From Marivita sp965656765 (lineage in GTDB: Bacteria > Pseudomonadota > Alphaproteobacteria > Rhodobacterales > Rhodobacteraceae): DNA of 64,000 nucleotides. The position numbers and the translations under genes were made by a program. Numbering within the stretch: the stretch's first letter is position 1; each line of letters begins with the position of its first letter. Below are positions 1-8,665 of this stretch, in pieces. The stretch is from contig NZ_CBFHLV010000009.1 of NCBI RefSeq assembly GCF_965656765.1, forward strand, positions 1 through 64,000, read 5' to 3'. The notes beneath the pieces are model-generated. The model worked only from the letters and a program-made list of their open reading frames with translations, did no database searches and had not been told where the DNA came from.

Positions 1-308
1 GCGACCATCTTGTCGCTGATCGCATTTGCGACATCATCAAATCTGAACATGCCCGCCTCTTCTGCCATCTGGGTATGATAAACCGAATGCAGCAGAAGGT
101 CGCCCAATTCGCCCTTCAAGTCATCCCAGGCCTCGCGCTCAATAGCATCTGCCACCTCATAGGCTTCTTCGATCGTGTAGGGGGCAATCGACGCGAAATC
201 CTGTTCAATGTCCCATGGGCAACCGGTTTCAGGGTCGCGCAGGCGGCGCATGATCTCAAGCAGTCGGGGCATCCCCCCCTTGGGATCGTGGATCAGGTCA
301 TCGGACAT
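1..308 (-). CDS. mazG: MazG nucleoside triphosphate pyrophosphohydrolase, N-terminal part (cut by window edge)
   Basis: Reading the minus strand from an ATG at 308 gives an open frame that runs off the window after 102 codons. MazG hydrolyses NTPs and dNTPs to the monophosphate and pyrophosphate, acting as a house-cleaning enzyme. The visible part carries the MazG metal-binding signature EEAYEVAD followed by a GELGD helix. GGAGG lies six bases upstream of the ATG. The gene diverges from the amidohydrolase at 372 with a 63-base gap that must hold both 5' regions. The C-terminal half is outside the window, so the one-domain or two-domain form cannot be decided. Confidence 0.9.
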   Translation of the reverse strand, partial: MSDDLIHDPKGGMPRLLEIMRRLRDPETGCPWDIEQDFASIAPYTIEEAYEVADAIEREAWDDLKGELGDLLLHSVYHTQMAEEAGMFRFDDVANAISDKMV

Positions 309-371
309 TGCAGGCCTCCGTGCTTCGGGATTAGATGCAGGGATGCGGTATCGCGGCAGGGGAGTCCAGAC

Positions 372-1532
372 ATGGCCATCATCAACCGGATCGGCGACTA
401 CGCCGAGGACATGAAGACCTGGCGGCGACATCTGCATATGCATCCGGAGTTGAGCCTTGATTGCTACGAAACAGCCACCTTTGTTGTTGAGCGTCTCAAA
501 GAGTTTGGCGTTGATGAAATCCACGAAGGCATCGCGCAATCCGGTTTGGTGGCGCTGATCCACGGGCAGGGAGACGGCCCGGTGACAGGTCTGCGCGCGG
601 ACATGGATGCGCTGCCGATGGATGAAAGGACCGGCGCTGAATGGGCCTCGATCATTCCCGGCAAGATGCATGCCTGCGGTCATGACGGGCATACAACGAT
701 GCTCTTGGGCGCTGCGCGCTATCTGGCAGAGACCCGCAATTTCAAAGGCACAGTGGCCCTTATCTTTCAGCCAGCCGAAGAAACACTAGGTGGCGGGCGC
801 ATCATGGTCGAAGAAGGCATGATGGACCGCTTTGGCATCGAAGAGGTCTATGCCCTGCACACCGATCCGTTTTCCGAGGAAGGGCAGTTGCGCACAACGC
901 CGGGTCCGATCATGGCGGCGGTGGATGATTTTCATATCACTGTGCGCGGTGTTGGCGGCCACGGGGCGTATCCCTCGGCCTGTAAAGACCCAATGCCCTG
1001 TGCCTTGGCCATCGGTCAGGCGTTGCAGACGATCGTGTCGCGCAACACCGATCCGCTCTTGCCGCTTGTTGTGTCACTGACCATGATCTCGGGAGGGACA
1101 GCTACAAATATTATCCCTGAAACGGTCAGCATGTCTGGCACCGTGCGCAGCTTTGATCCCGCTTTGCGCAATATGGTCGAACAGCGGGTTTCCGAGATCG
1201 CCCAAGGGCAAGCTGCCAGCTATGGTGTCGAGGTCGAGGTGGATTACGTGCGGAACTATCCCGCGACGGTTAATCACGCGGCACAGGCTGAATTCGCGGG
1301 TCGCGTGGCCAAAGACGTGGTTGGCGAGGCCAAGACTGTGACGGATCTCAGACCGGAAATGGGTGCCGAGGATTTCTCCTATATGCTCGAAGCGCGCCCG
1401 GGGGCGTTTCTGTTTTTGGGGCAGGGGGTCGGTCCGTCCTGTCACCATCCAGCGTTCGATTTCAACGACGACGTCGCGACGATTGGCGCGTCCTTTTTCG
1501 CGCGCCTCATTGAAACCCGGCATGGAGTGTAA
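372..1532 (+). CDS. M20D-family amidohydrolase (hippurate hydrolase/N-acyl amino acid amidohydrolase type)
   Basis: A 386-residue zinc-dependent amidohydrolase that probably removes an acyl group from an N-acyl amino acid or related amide in the cytoplasm. Visible landmarks are RADMDALP, the metal-binding CGHDGH (Cys102 to His107), the acidic pair Glu136-Glu137, and GAEDFSYM near the C terminus followed by CHHPAFDFND. The open frame extends upstream to position 75 but overlaps mazG antisense there. The ATG at 372, preceded by a GGGGAG-like ribosome site, gives the usual family start. Only three bases separate its stop from the agmatinase-type gene, so the two are probably co-transcribed. The exact substrate cannot be read from sequence. 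Confidence 0.9.
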   Translation: MAIINRIGDYAEDMKTWRRHLHMHPELSLDCYETATFVVERLKEFGVDEIHEGIAQSGLVALIHGQGDGPVTGLRADMDALPMDERTGAEWASIIPGKMHACGHDGHTTMLLGAARYLAETRNFKGTVALIFQPAEETLGGGRIMVEEGMMDRFGIEEVYALHTDPFSEEGQLRTTPGPIMAAVDDFHITVRGVGGHGAYPSACKDPMPCALAIGQALQTIVSRNTDPLLPLVVSLTMISGGTATNIIPETVSMSGTVRSFDPALRNMVEQRVSEIAQGQAASYGVEVEVDYVRNYPATVNHAAQAEFAGRVAKDVVGEAKTVTDLRPEMGAEDFSYMLEARPGAFLFLGQGVGPSCHHPAFDFNDDVATIGASFFARLIETRHGV

Positions 1533-1535
1533 CCG

Positions 1536-2498
1536 ATGGCGCTTGAAGACGCGAAAACCCAGATCGACCATGCGTTTACCCGCGATGACCTCAAAGGTGC
1601 GAGTTTCGAGAATGCCTTTGCCGGGGCCACATCGTTTTTGCGGCGCAGATACACCAAGGACCTAAGTCACGTGGATGTCGCCATCACTGGCGTGCCGTTC
1701 GACCAAGCTGTGACCAATCGAACGGGTACCCGCTTCGGTCCGCGGGCGATCCGCGAGGCGTCTTCGCTTCAGCCATACGACATGCCCTATGGCTGGGGGT
1801 ACAATGTGCTCGAAGAATTCGCGATTGCGGATTACGGCGATCTGGCCTTTGACTACGCCAAGACGTCGGAATTTCCTGAAACGCTCAAATCGCATATTGC
1901 TGGTATACTTGCGACTGACACGGCGACAGTCACGCTTGGGGGGGATCACTACATCACGCTGCCGATCCTTGAGGCCTATGCCGAGAAATACGGACCACTC
2001 TCCTTGCTTCAGTTTGACGCCCACACCGACACATGGACTGACGACGACATGGACCGGATCGACCACGGTACGTTCCTTTACAAAGCGGTCAAGCTTGGGC
2101 TTGTGGACCCAAGCCGCTCGGTTCAGGTCGGTATCCGCACCGACAACCCGGACACTCTGGGTTTCAACATTATCGATGCCCGCGAAATGCACCGCATGGG
2201 GCCCGAGGCAGTGGCCGAACAAATCTGCGAAATCCTAAAGGATTACCCGACATACCTCACCTTCGACATTGACTGCCTTGACCCTGCCTTTGCCCCGGGC
2301 ACGGGCACGCCTGTCTGGGGCGGTCCGTCCAGCGCGGATATGGCGGTGATCCTGCGGAATATCGCCGGGATTGAATTGATGGGCGGTGATGTGGTTGAAG
2401 TCAGCCCACCTTTCGATACTACGGGCGCAACGGCAATTGCGGGCGCCCATGTGGCGACAGAGATTCTGTCGCTCTGGGGGTGGACTCGCCGCGCCTAA
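1536..2498 (+). CDS. speB: agmatinase-family ureohydrolase
   Basis: A 320-residue arginase/agmatinase-fold enzyme that would hydrolyse a guanidino compound (agmatine to putrescine in the named family) using two Mn ions. The metal-ligand motifs are all present: GGDH (residues 135-138), DAHTD (161-165) and DIDCLDP (244-250). It follows the M20 amidohydrolase by three bases, suggesting a joint role in catabolism of guanidino or amide nitrogen compounds. Guanidinobutyrase and related ureohydrolases share these motifs, so the substrate is inferred and the gene symbol is tentative. Confidence 0.85.
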   Translation: MALEDAKTQIDHAFTRDDLKGASFENAFAGATSFLRRRYTKDLSHVDVAITGVPFDQAVTNRTGTRFGPRAIREASSLQPYDMPYGWGYNVLEEFAIADYGDLAFDYAKTSEFPETLKSHIAGILATDTATVTLGGDHYITLPILEAYAEKYGPLSLLQFDAHTDTWTDDDMDRIDHGTFLYKAVKLGLVDPSRSVQVGIRTDNPDTLGFNIIDAREMHRMGPEAVAEQICEILKDYPTYLTFDIDCLDPAFAPGTGTPVWGGPSSADMAVILRNIAGIELMGGDVVEVSPPFDTTGATAIAGAHVATEILSLWGWTRRA

Positions 2499-2555
2499 AG
2501 TTCAGTTCAGGTGGTCAAGGGGCAGGTGCCCCGTCGAGGCAAGGATAAGGACGTC

Positions 2556-2963
2556 GTGAAAGTGTTTTTCTGGGCGGTGGTTTTGATTGTGGTTGCGGGT
2601 TTGGCGTGGATCAGGCTTGCCCCGTCCGATCCCGCCGTTTGGCATGTGGACCCCAAGGTGACTGCGGATCAGGATTTGGCCGGTGGCGTGCGCCGTCGCA
2701 TACCTGCCGAAGAGGGCAATTTTGCCGAACTGGACCGCATCATCCTTGCCACGCCGCGCACCGAAGTACTGGCAGGCAGCGTGGAAGAGGGCAAAGTCAC
2801 CTACATCACGCGTTCGCAGTGGATGGGCTTTCCCGATTATACCACAGTCATGCAGAACAACGATGTCCTCGAGCTCTTCGCCCGGCTGCGCTTTGGGCAG
2901 TCCGACATGGGCGTGAATAAGGCGCGCGTGGACGGTTGGCTCAAGCGGTTGTCGGTACAATAG
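2556..2963 (+). CDS. DUF1499-family membrane-anchored protein
   Basis: Encodes 135 residues from a GTG at 2556 preceded by AAGGATAAGG. An upstream in-frame GTG at 2511 has a poorer ribosome site. The N terminus is one hydrophobic helix (about residues 4-22), which would anchor the rest in the periplasm. The remainder matches my recollection of DUF1499: a short domain with VTYITRSQWMGFPDY and a closing LFARLRFGQSDMGVN segment. No catalytic role is established for the family. It lies 57 bases after the agmatinase-type gene on the same strand and may be the last gene of that unit. Confidence 0.7.
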   Translation: MKVFFWAVVLIVVAGLAWIRLAPSDPAVWHVDPKVTADQDLAGGVRRRIPAEEGNFAELDRIILATPRTEVLAGSVEEGKVTYITRSQWMGFPDYTTVMQNNDVLELFARLRFGQSDMGVNKARVDGWLKRLSVQ

Positions 2964-3004
2964 TTCCAGACGACGCAGCTTGCAGTTTGTGTCTGGCCCA
3001 GAGC

Positions 3005-3811
3005 CTATTTGGTCATGCGCCCGCCGGCCAAGGCTCGCGGATCAGCGCACCCGATGATTGAAGTATCCCCTCGCGCAAGACCCATTTTGGCGCAAACGGA
3101 TTCGGATGGCGCATTTCCCGGCTCAACTCCGGTCATGAAATCACCAAACCCAAACAGGGCCTCCATCTGAAGTAACGCGTGCGCTCCAAGAATAAGCGAC
3201 AGGCGTTGCCCACGTCGCTCGGGGTCAGTGGCAAGCATCCCCCACCATGCCTGCTTGCCATGTTCCGGATGATCTTCGTGAGCAAAAGCAGATGACGCCG
3301 CGCAAGACACGACCTTAGAGGTCGGGTCTACGGCCACCAAGCACACGGCAGGCCGAAAAAGGCCGCGCAAGGCCTCTCCGCAAAGCGGTAGAACACCACA
3401 GCCCAACGCCATTTCAGCAAGGGAGTCCAAATAGCCGTGTGGCGTTGATCGATCCAGTTGTCTCATCGTCAGGTCGTCCGGAAGCGTATGTGTCGAAACA
3501 ATCCTTTGCGCCGCCCGGATGGCAGACCCTGACCCCTGCCATTTGTCATACTGCACTGGCACCAAGTCTTGCGCCGCCAACGACGTCTTGATGGCATCGA
3601 CTTGGGTCGATGGGACGGCACCATAAGCTGCGTTTCCCTGTGCGATTGCCAAGGCAGCGAGTAGCTCAGTGTCGCCGTCCTCCACTCCGACAAGACCCAC
3701 CGTACGCCCGTAATAACTATAGCGCCGGTCTTGCCCTAGCAAAGCCGCCATCGCTCTCCCACGTCGCAACACGGCACGTTGATCGTCATTGCCAAAGAAT
3801 TCATCTTTCAC
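3005..3811 (-). CDS. GNAT-like N-acetyltransferase domain protein
   Basis: Encodes 268 residues from a GTG at 3811, which has a GAGGGGTGG ribosome-site-like stretch upstream; a TTG at 3859 is a longer alternative. The C-terminal third resembles a GNAT acetyltransferase: a beta strand ending WWGMLATDP, then the acetyl-CoA pyrophosphate-binding turn RRGQRLSLILG, and late in the protein GNAPSESVCAKMGL, as often seen in this fold. The N-terminal half is not recognised. It faces the DUF1499 gene with converging transcription and diverges from prfA. The substrate is unknown. Confidence 0.65.
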   Translation of the reverse strand: MKDEFFGNDDQRAVLRRGRAMAALLGQDRRYSYYGRTVGLVGVEDGDTELLAALAIAQGNAAYGAVPSTQVDAIKTSLAAQDLVPVQYDKWQGSGSAIRAAQRIVSTHTLPDDLTMRQLDRSTPHGYLDSLAEMALGCGVLPLCGEALRGLFRPAVCLVAVDPTSKVVSCAASSAFAHEDHPEHGKQAWWGMLATDPERRGQRLSLILGAHALLQMEALFGFGDFMTGVEPGNAPSESVCAKMGLARGDTSIIGCADPRALAGGRMTK

Positions 3812-4039
3812 GGCGGTTCCACCCCTCGGCTTGCGGAAACCAAAGTTTGTGCGATGCAAGACCAGCGGTCAAAACAAAATGGACGTCAGCGCAGTCCAAC
3901 CAAATGGTCCAAGTCGAAAGAAGCTGCACCAAACGGTTTGCGCCCGAAATCCGCTGAAACACATCTTTCTGGCAAACCATTTCCTCCGCAAACCTCAACA
4001 CGCTATTGACCGTCCGCTTCGGATGTCCGACAGAACCGC
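3812..4039. other. intergenic region between the GNAT-like gene and prfA
   Basis: This 228-base stretch separates divergent genes and should contain both promoters. Short open frames cross it on both strands, but none has a convincing ribosome site or recognisable protein. I see no clear -35/-10 pair, strong hairpin or repeat. Confidence 0.5.
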
Positions 4040-5086
4040 ATGATCCCAGAAGACCGCCTGCACCAGATCACATCGCGTTTTGAATACCTTGAGGCCCAGA
4101 TGGCCGAAGGGTCAGGCGATATTGCGGCACTGGGCAAGGAATACTCTGACCTGCGCCCCGTGGTGGAGCAAATCACCGAATGGAAGCAGATCCGCGCCGA
4201 TATCGCGGATGCACAAGCGATGCTGGACGATCCGGAAATGCGCGAACTGGCTCAAGAGGAACTTCCCGACCTCAAGGCGCGCTTGCCAGAGGTTGAACAC
4301 GCCCTTCAACTGGCGCTCTTGCCTCGAGACAAAGCCGATGCGCGGCCAGCCATGCTCGAAATCCGCCCCGGCACCGGTGGCGAAGAGGCTGCGTTATTCG
4401 CCGGTGATCTTTTGCGCATGTACCAACGCTATTCCGAGGCGCAGGGCTGGCGCTTCGAGATAATAGAAGAACAATCCACGGAAATCGGCGGCATAAAGGA
4501 CGTGACGGCCCATATCACTGGATCAGACGTGTTCGCCCGGCTCAAATACGAATCCGGCGTGCATCGCGTTCAACGCGTACCCGAGACAGAGTCAGGTGGG
4601 CGCATCCACACATCTGCCGCCACCGTGGCCGTTCTGCCCGAGGCCGAGGATGTGGATATCCAGATCAACACAAACGACCTTCGCATCGACACCATGCGCA
4701 GCTCTGGCGCGGGGGGACAGCACGTCAACACCACCGATTCGGCGGTGCGGATCACCCACATTCCCAGCGGAATTGTCGTCACCAGTTCCGAAAAATCCCA
4801 ACATCGCAACCGCGAGATTGCCATGCAGGTCTTGCGCACGCGTCTGTTCGACATGGAGCGACAGAAGGTTGATGCCGAACGTTCAGCTGACCGCAAATCC
4901 CAGGTGGGCAGTGGCGATCGATCCGAACGCATCCGCACGTACAACTTCCCGCAAGGCCGTCTGACGGACCATCGCATTGGCCTGACGCTCTACAAGCTCG
5001 ACGCAGTGATGGCAGGTGATCTGGACGATATCATCGACGCGTTGACCGCAGATGCACAGGCCACGATGCTGGCTGAAATGACGTGA
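4040..5086 (+). CDS. prfA: peptide chain release factor 1
   Basis: A 348-residue release factor that recognises UAA and UAG stop codons and triggers peptide release. The GGQ catalytic tripeptide is at residues 225-227, within SSGAGGQHVNTTDS. The stop-codon-reading loop has the RF1-type P-x-T tripeptide, here PET, in VQRVPETESGGRIHTS. Length is normal for RF1. The stop codon overlaps the GTG start of prmC by four bases, so the factor and the enzyme that methylates its GGQ glutamine are translationally coupled. Confidence 0.98.
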   Translation: MIPEDRLHQITSRFEYLEAQMAEGSGDIAALGKEYSDLRPVVEQITEWKQIRADIADAQAMLDDPEMRELAQEELPDLKARLPEVEHALQLALLPRDKADARPAMLEIRPGTGGEEAALFAGDLLRMYQRYSEAQGWRFEIIEEQSTEIGGIKDVTAHITGSDVFARLKYESGVHRVQRVPETESGGRIHTSAATVAVLPEAEDVDIQINTNDLRIDTMRSSGAGGQHVNTTDSAVRITHIPSGIVVTSSEKSQHRNREIAMQVLRTRLFDMERQKVDAERSADRKSQVGSGDRSERIRTYNFPQGRLTDHRIGLTLYKLDAVMAGDLDDIIDALTADAQATMLAEMT

Positions 5087-5913
5087 CCCACGATCCAAAA
5101 GAGGCGCTTCAAGACGCCCGTCGGCAACTTGAGATCGCCGGGTCTCCAAGTGCCGCACGCGATGCCAGCGTGCTGATGGATATCGTACAAGGCGACGCCC
5201 CCCCGTGGACAGAATTGACCGATGATCAGATCGCCCAACTGCAACACCTGATCCAGCGCCGCGTTCAACGCGAACCAATAAGCCATATCATCGGCAAACG
5301 CGCATTCTGGATGCATGACTTTGAGGTCACGCCTGATGTGCTTGATCCGCGCCCGGATACCGAAACGCTGGTCGAGGCGGCACTGACACAGTCATTCCAA
5401 ACTGTGTTGGACCTTGGCACCGGATCCGGCTGTATCCTGATCTCACTTTTGCACGAACGCCTTGGTGCGCATGGGACCGGAACCGATGTCTCAGCTGCAG
5501 CGCTTGGTGTGGCAAAACGCAACGCGGACAAAGTCGGGGTCGCGGATCGCGTGTCTTGGACAATGTCTGACTGGTTTTCGGACGTAACTGGTACGTACGA
5601 TCTGATCGTGTCCAATCCGCCCTATATCGCGCTGGACGAAATGGCCGGGCTTGCCCCCGAACTTTCCCACGAGCCGCGCATGGCGCTTACAGACGAACAG
5701 GACGGTCTGTCCGCCTATCGCGCTATAACCCGCAATGCCTTGCGCCACATGACGCCCAAGGGCCGTTTGATGGTCGAAATTGGACCGACACAAGCGGCTG
5801 CCGTGACCGCGCTTTTTACTGCCAACGGATTGAGCAATGTCAGCACCCAAAAAGACCTCAATGGCCGCGATCGCGTGGTATGTGGCGCATTCCTGCCGCA
5901 AACCGACCAGTGA
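5083..5913 (+). CDS. prmC: release factor glutamine N5-methyltransferase
   Basis: A 276-residue SAM-dependent methyltransferase that methylates the GGQ glutamine of release factors. It has the SAM-binding glycine motif LDLGTGSG and the catalytic NPPY tetrapeptide (residues 178-181), preceded by the usual N-terminal helical domain that binds the release factor. The GTG start lies inside the last codons of prfA (GTGA overlap). DUF4167 follows after about 200 bases. Confidence 0.97.
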   Translation: MTHDPKEALQDARRQLEIAGSPSAARDASVLMDIVQGDAPPWTELTDDQIAQLQHLIQRRVQREPISHIIGKRAFWMHDFEVTPDVLDPRPDTETLVEAALTQSFQTVLDLGTGSGCILISLLHERLGAHGTGTDVSAAALGVAKRNADKVGVADRVSWTMSDWFSDVTGTYDLIVSNPPYIALDEMAGLAPELSHEPRMALTDEQDGLSAYRAITRNALRHMTPKGRLMVEIGPTQAAAVTALFTANGLSNVSTQKDLNGRDRVVCGAFLPQTDQ

Positions 5914-6120
5914 TCGGCAGAATCCGAAGCATTTGTGGTAAATTATGCTTGTAAGCAACGGTCGGACATGATTACTCAGGTACACCACAGCGGTCGAGGC
6001 AGGGTTATACCCCTCTCGCGTGGTTGTTAAGCCCTTACATGGATGCAATTGCACAAGACCCGCGCACAAAGCGCACACAGCAATCGCAAAAACAGCTGAA
6101 AGAAGGCTGGAAAGTTACAG
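5914..6120. other. intergenic region upstream of the DUF4167 gene
   Basis: A 207-base gap that is more A+T-rich than its surroundings. It holds a 10-base palindrome TGCAATTGCA (6044-6053) and imperfect AAGCAT/ATGCTT arms around 5930-5955. It probably carries a separate promoter for the DUF4167 gene. I could not assign -35 and -10 boxes with confidence. Confidence 0.45.
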
Positions 6121-6711
6121 ATGCGTTCTTCAAACAAACGTTCGCGGAATAAGAATAACCGCAATCGCCCGAATTCGGTAGGAAATGTCGTCAACCGTGT
6201 GTTCGACAGTTCAGGCCCCGAAGGAAAGGTGCGTGGTACGCCGCAACAGATTATCGACAAGTACAACCAACTCGCGCGGGACGCTCAATTGAGCAATGAT
6301 CGCGTGAATGCGGAAAACTTCCAACAGCACGCTGAACATTACATGCGCCTGCTGAGCGAAGCACAGCGTGAACAAGACGCCCGTCGCGAGCAGCAGGAGC
6401 GCGAGAACCGCGAACGTCAGCAGCAACGCGATGCCGAACGCCCTCAGCGCAACGATCAGCAGCAGACGCAACAGGATGCGCCGGCGCAGGCCCAAACCTC
6501 CGATCCGGCCAACGCACCGCAGCCTGATGTTGTCGATACATCAAACGGTGCGTCCGATACTGGCCTCGTGGAAACACCCGAAGCGAAAGCCGAGGAAAAG
6601 CCAAAGAAACCCCGTGCGCCGCGCAAACCGCGCAAAAAGCCCGAACCCAAGGCTGAACAAAAAGACGCCCCGGCTGAGGCAGAGCAAAAGACACCAGACG
6701 CCGCCGAGTAA
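6121..6711 (+). CDS. DUF4167 protein, basic N terminus, probable RNA-associated
   Basis: Encodes 196 residues. The N terminus is rich in Arg, Asn and Lys (MRSSNKRSRNKNNRN), followed by the conserved DUF4167 core with VNRVFDSSGPEGKVRGTP and NAENFQQHAEHYMRL. A Gln/Arg/Glu-rich segment comes next, then a tail of Ala, Pro, Glu and Lys repeats ending in alternating basic and acidic blocks (KPRAPRKPRKKPEPK). The composition suggests an RNA- or ribosome-binding protein with a disordered tail, but the family has no established function. Its position after prfA-prmC is, from memory, common in alphaproteobacteria. Confidence 0.85.
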   Translation: MRSSNKRSRNKNNRNRPNSVGNVVNRVFDSSGPEGKVRGTPQQIIDKYNQLARDAQLSNDRVNAENFQQHAEHYMRLLSEAQREQDARREQQERENRERQQQRDAERPQRNDQQQTQQDAPAQAQTSDPANAPQPDVVDTSNGASDTGLVETPEAKAEEKPKKPRAPRKPRKKPEPKAEQKDAPAEAEQKTPDAAE

Positions 6712-6771
6712 TGTGTGTGGCGTCGGTTGGGCCTATTTGGCCTCGACGTTTGCCATCCCAGCACTCACAAA

Positions 6772-6788
6772 GCTTGGCTAAGCCAAGC
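6772..6788 (-). terminator. hairpin spanning the rsmA stop codon
   Basis: GCTTGGC, a three-base TAA loop, then GCCAAGC form a perfect 7-bp stem. The hairpin spans the rsmA stop codon (6778-6780) and lies between the converging rsmA and DUF4167 genes. There is no T-run on either side, so intrinsic termination is uncertain. It may act in RNA 3'-end protection. Confidence 0.5.
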
Positions 6789-7614
6789 GCCGTGCCAACG
6801 CGCAGAACGCCTCGACTGAGACACGTTCGGCGCGTTCTGTGGGTGGGATACCCACAGCATTCAGATGATCCTCGATATCAGGTGACAGCCCTTTCAACGA
6901 GGCGCGTAGCATCTTGCGCCGCTGATTGAACCCGGCCGCGACCACCCGTTCCAGAACCTTCGCATCTGCCTCGAATCGAGGCGCGGGTAGGGCGCGCAGA
7001 TGCACCACGGCAGAACTCACCTTTGGCGGCGGGCTGAATGCCTCTGGCGGCAGATGCATCGCGATATGCGCATCACAGCGCCACTGGGCGAACACCGCCA
7101 GCCGCCCATAAGCTTTGTCGCCCGGTTTTGCGACAATGCGCTGCGCCACCTCTTTCTGGAACATCAGAGTCAGCGAAGTCCAAACCGGCGGCCACTCAGC
7201 CGGGGTCAGCCATCGCACCAGCAATTCAGTGCCCACATTGTAGGGCAGGTTGGCACAGATCGCGATGGGCGGCGTCAACCGCTCCAATGCGTTGACCTCA
7301 AGTGCGTCGCCACCAACCACCTCCAGCCGCCCGGGGTAGGCCTCGGCAATCTCGGCCAAAGCGGGCAGGCAGCGCGGGTCTTTTTCCACCGCCAAGACTT
7401 TGCGCGCCCCTTCTGCCAATAACCCGCGTGTCAAACCACCAGGGCCGGGGCCGACTTCAAGCACATCCATACCGGTTAAATCGCCCGCTTGCCGTGCGAT
7501 CTTGGCGGTCAAGTTCAGGTCGAGCAGAAAGTTCTGCCCCAGCGCCTTCTTCGCGCTCAAACCATGCGTCGCGATCACATCGCGCAGTGGGGGAAGGGAA
7601 TCAATGACTGCCAT
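6778..7614 (-). CDS. rsmA: 16S rRNA dimethyladenosine transferase
   Basis: A 278-residue methyltransferase that dimethylates two adjacent adenines near the 3' end of 16S rRNA during small-subunit maturation. The KsgA/RsmA signature is clear: LGQNFLLD near the N terminus, the SAM loop EVGPGPGG (residues 53-60), and the catalytic NLPY (122-125). It is the last gene of the minus-strand lptF-to-rsmA run, 82 bases after pdxA. The gap carries a copy of a dispersed repeat. Confidence 0.97.
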   Translation of the reverse strand: MAVIDSLPPLRDVIATHGLSAKKALGQNFLLDLNLTAKIARQAGDLTGMDVLEVGPGPGGLTRGLLAEGARKVLAVEKDPRCLPALAEIAEAYPGRLEVVGGDALEVNALERLTPPIAICANLPYNVGTELLVRWLTPAEWPPVWTSLTLMFQKEVAQRIVAKPGDKAYGRLAVFAQWRCDAHIAMHLPPEAFSPPPKVSSAVVHLRALPAPRFEADAKVLERVVAAGFNQRRKMLRASLKGLSPDIEDHLNAVGIPPTERAERVSVEAFCALARRLA

Positions 7615-7642
7615 GAAATCCTCGGTTCATCGCGCCGACCCA

Positions 7643-7667
7643 CTGCTTCTTCTTTTCAAAAATATGC
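7643..7667 (-). repeat. copy C of a 25-26 base dispersed intergenic motif
   Basis: Read on the minus strand, this is GCATATT TTTGAAAAGAA GAAGCAG. It matches two 26-base copies at 39650-39675 and 39693-39718 over both ends and the central AAAAGAA, with one base deleted. It lies between pdxA and rsmA. Recurrence in intergenic DNA only suggests a regulatory or repeat-family element rather than chance. Confidence 0.55.
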
Positions 7668-7696
7668 AAACTCTGTCCTATCCACACGCGCTCCCC

Positions 7697-8665
7697 TCAG
7701 GTGGCCGCGTTCGCCAGTCGCCATGCCATCCGTAGCGCCTCAATGGTCGAAGTTGGATTGGCCTGCCCGGTGCCTGCTATGTCAAACGCCGTGCCATGGT
7801 CGGGTGACGTACGAATGATGGGCAGCCCCAAAGTGACATTCACACCCCGGTCGAAATCTAGCGTCTTGATCGGGATGAGCGCTTGATCGTGATACATGCA
7901 AATCGCCGCGTCGTACCCCGTCCGCGCTTCTGCATGGAACATCGTGTCGGCTGACAGGGGGCCCGCGATCTGCATACCGGTGGCCCGCAACCGATCCAGC
8001 GTCGGCGCAATCACGTCGATCTCTTCGCGTCCCATGCGCCCCCCTTCACCTGCATGCGGGTTCAAACCCGCCACTGCGAGCCGGGGTTCCGCGATCCCGA
8101 ACTGCGTTTGAAGCGCTGTGTGCGTGATGCGAATCCGTGCCTCCAGCAAATCTGGCGTCAGGGCGATTTTGACCTCATTCAGCGGGATATGGATGGTCAC
8201 CGGAACAACCCGTAAATCAGGGCCTGCAAGCATCATCACCACATCGCCAGTGTCGCACAGATGTGCCAGAAATTCCGTATGGCCCGGAAAGCCAAACCCT
8301 GCCCCTTCCTGCAAAGCCTGCTTGTGGATCGGCAATGTGCATAAACCGCTCGCCTTGCCACAAGCCGCCAGCGCAACTGCACGTTCGATGGCCGCGATCA
8401 CGCCCTTGGCATGGGCAGGCTGCGCAGTACCGGGGGAACGCGGGCCATCAAACGCATGTGGCAGTACGGGCAGGGCGCTGCCTTGGGCTGACACCTCGTC
8501 GGGTGCTGCAATTTCGACCCAGTCTGTGCCCGCAGGTAAATGCGCTGGATCCCCGATCAGGAAAAATGGCACCTCACCACGCAACGCATCCCATGCCATC
8601 GCGGCAAGCTCGGGTCCAATCCCGGCAGGTTCCCCGATGGTCAGGGCTACAGGGGCCGCTGTCAT
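7697..8665 (-). CDS. pdxA: 4-hydroxythreonine-4-phosphate dehydrogenase
   Basis: A 322-residue metal-dependent dehydrogenase of the deoxyxylulose-phosphate-dependent vitamin B6 pathway. It oxidises 4-phosphohydroxy-L-threonine, which then decarboxylates. Recognisable segments are GEPAGIGPEL at the N terminus, GFPGHTEFLA, MYHDQALIPIK and RTSPDHGTAFDIAG, which bear the conserved metal-binding histidines and Asp. Its ATG overlaps the surA stop (ATGA at 8662-8665), so translation is coupled. The surA-pdxA-rsmA order is also found in gammaproteobacteria. Confidence 0.97.
   Translation of the reverse strand: MTAAPVALTIGEPAGIGPELAAMAWDALRGEVPFFLIGDPAHLPAGTDWVEIAAPDEVSAQGSALPVLPHAFDGPRSPGTAQPAHAKGVIAAIERAVALAACGKASGLCTLPIHKQALQEGAGFGFPGHTEFLAHLCDTGDVVMMLAGPDLRVVPVTIHIPLNEVKIALTPDLLEARIRITHTALQTQFGIAEPRLAVAGLNPHAGEGGRMGREEIDVIAPTLDRLRATGMQIAGPLSADTMFHAEARTGYDAAICMYHDQALIPIKTLDFDRGVNVTLGLPIIRTSPDHGTAFDIAGTGQANPTSTIEALRMAWRLANAAT

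Noticed and set aside
75..371. N-terminal extension of the M20 amidohydrolase frame up to position 75
   Set aside because: It lies antisense to mazG, has no family similarity, and the ATG at 372 with a ribosome site gives the normal protein.
3801..4001. 66-codon minus-strand frame upstream of the GNAT-like gene
   Set aside because: It overlaps the GNAT start, has no clear ribosome site and resembles nothing I know.
6044..6053. TGCAATTGCA palindrome ahead of DUF4167
   Set aside because: At ten bases it is too short to stand out from chance without further support.
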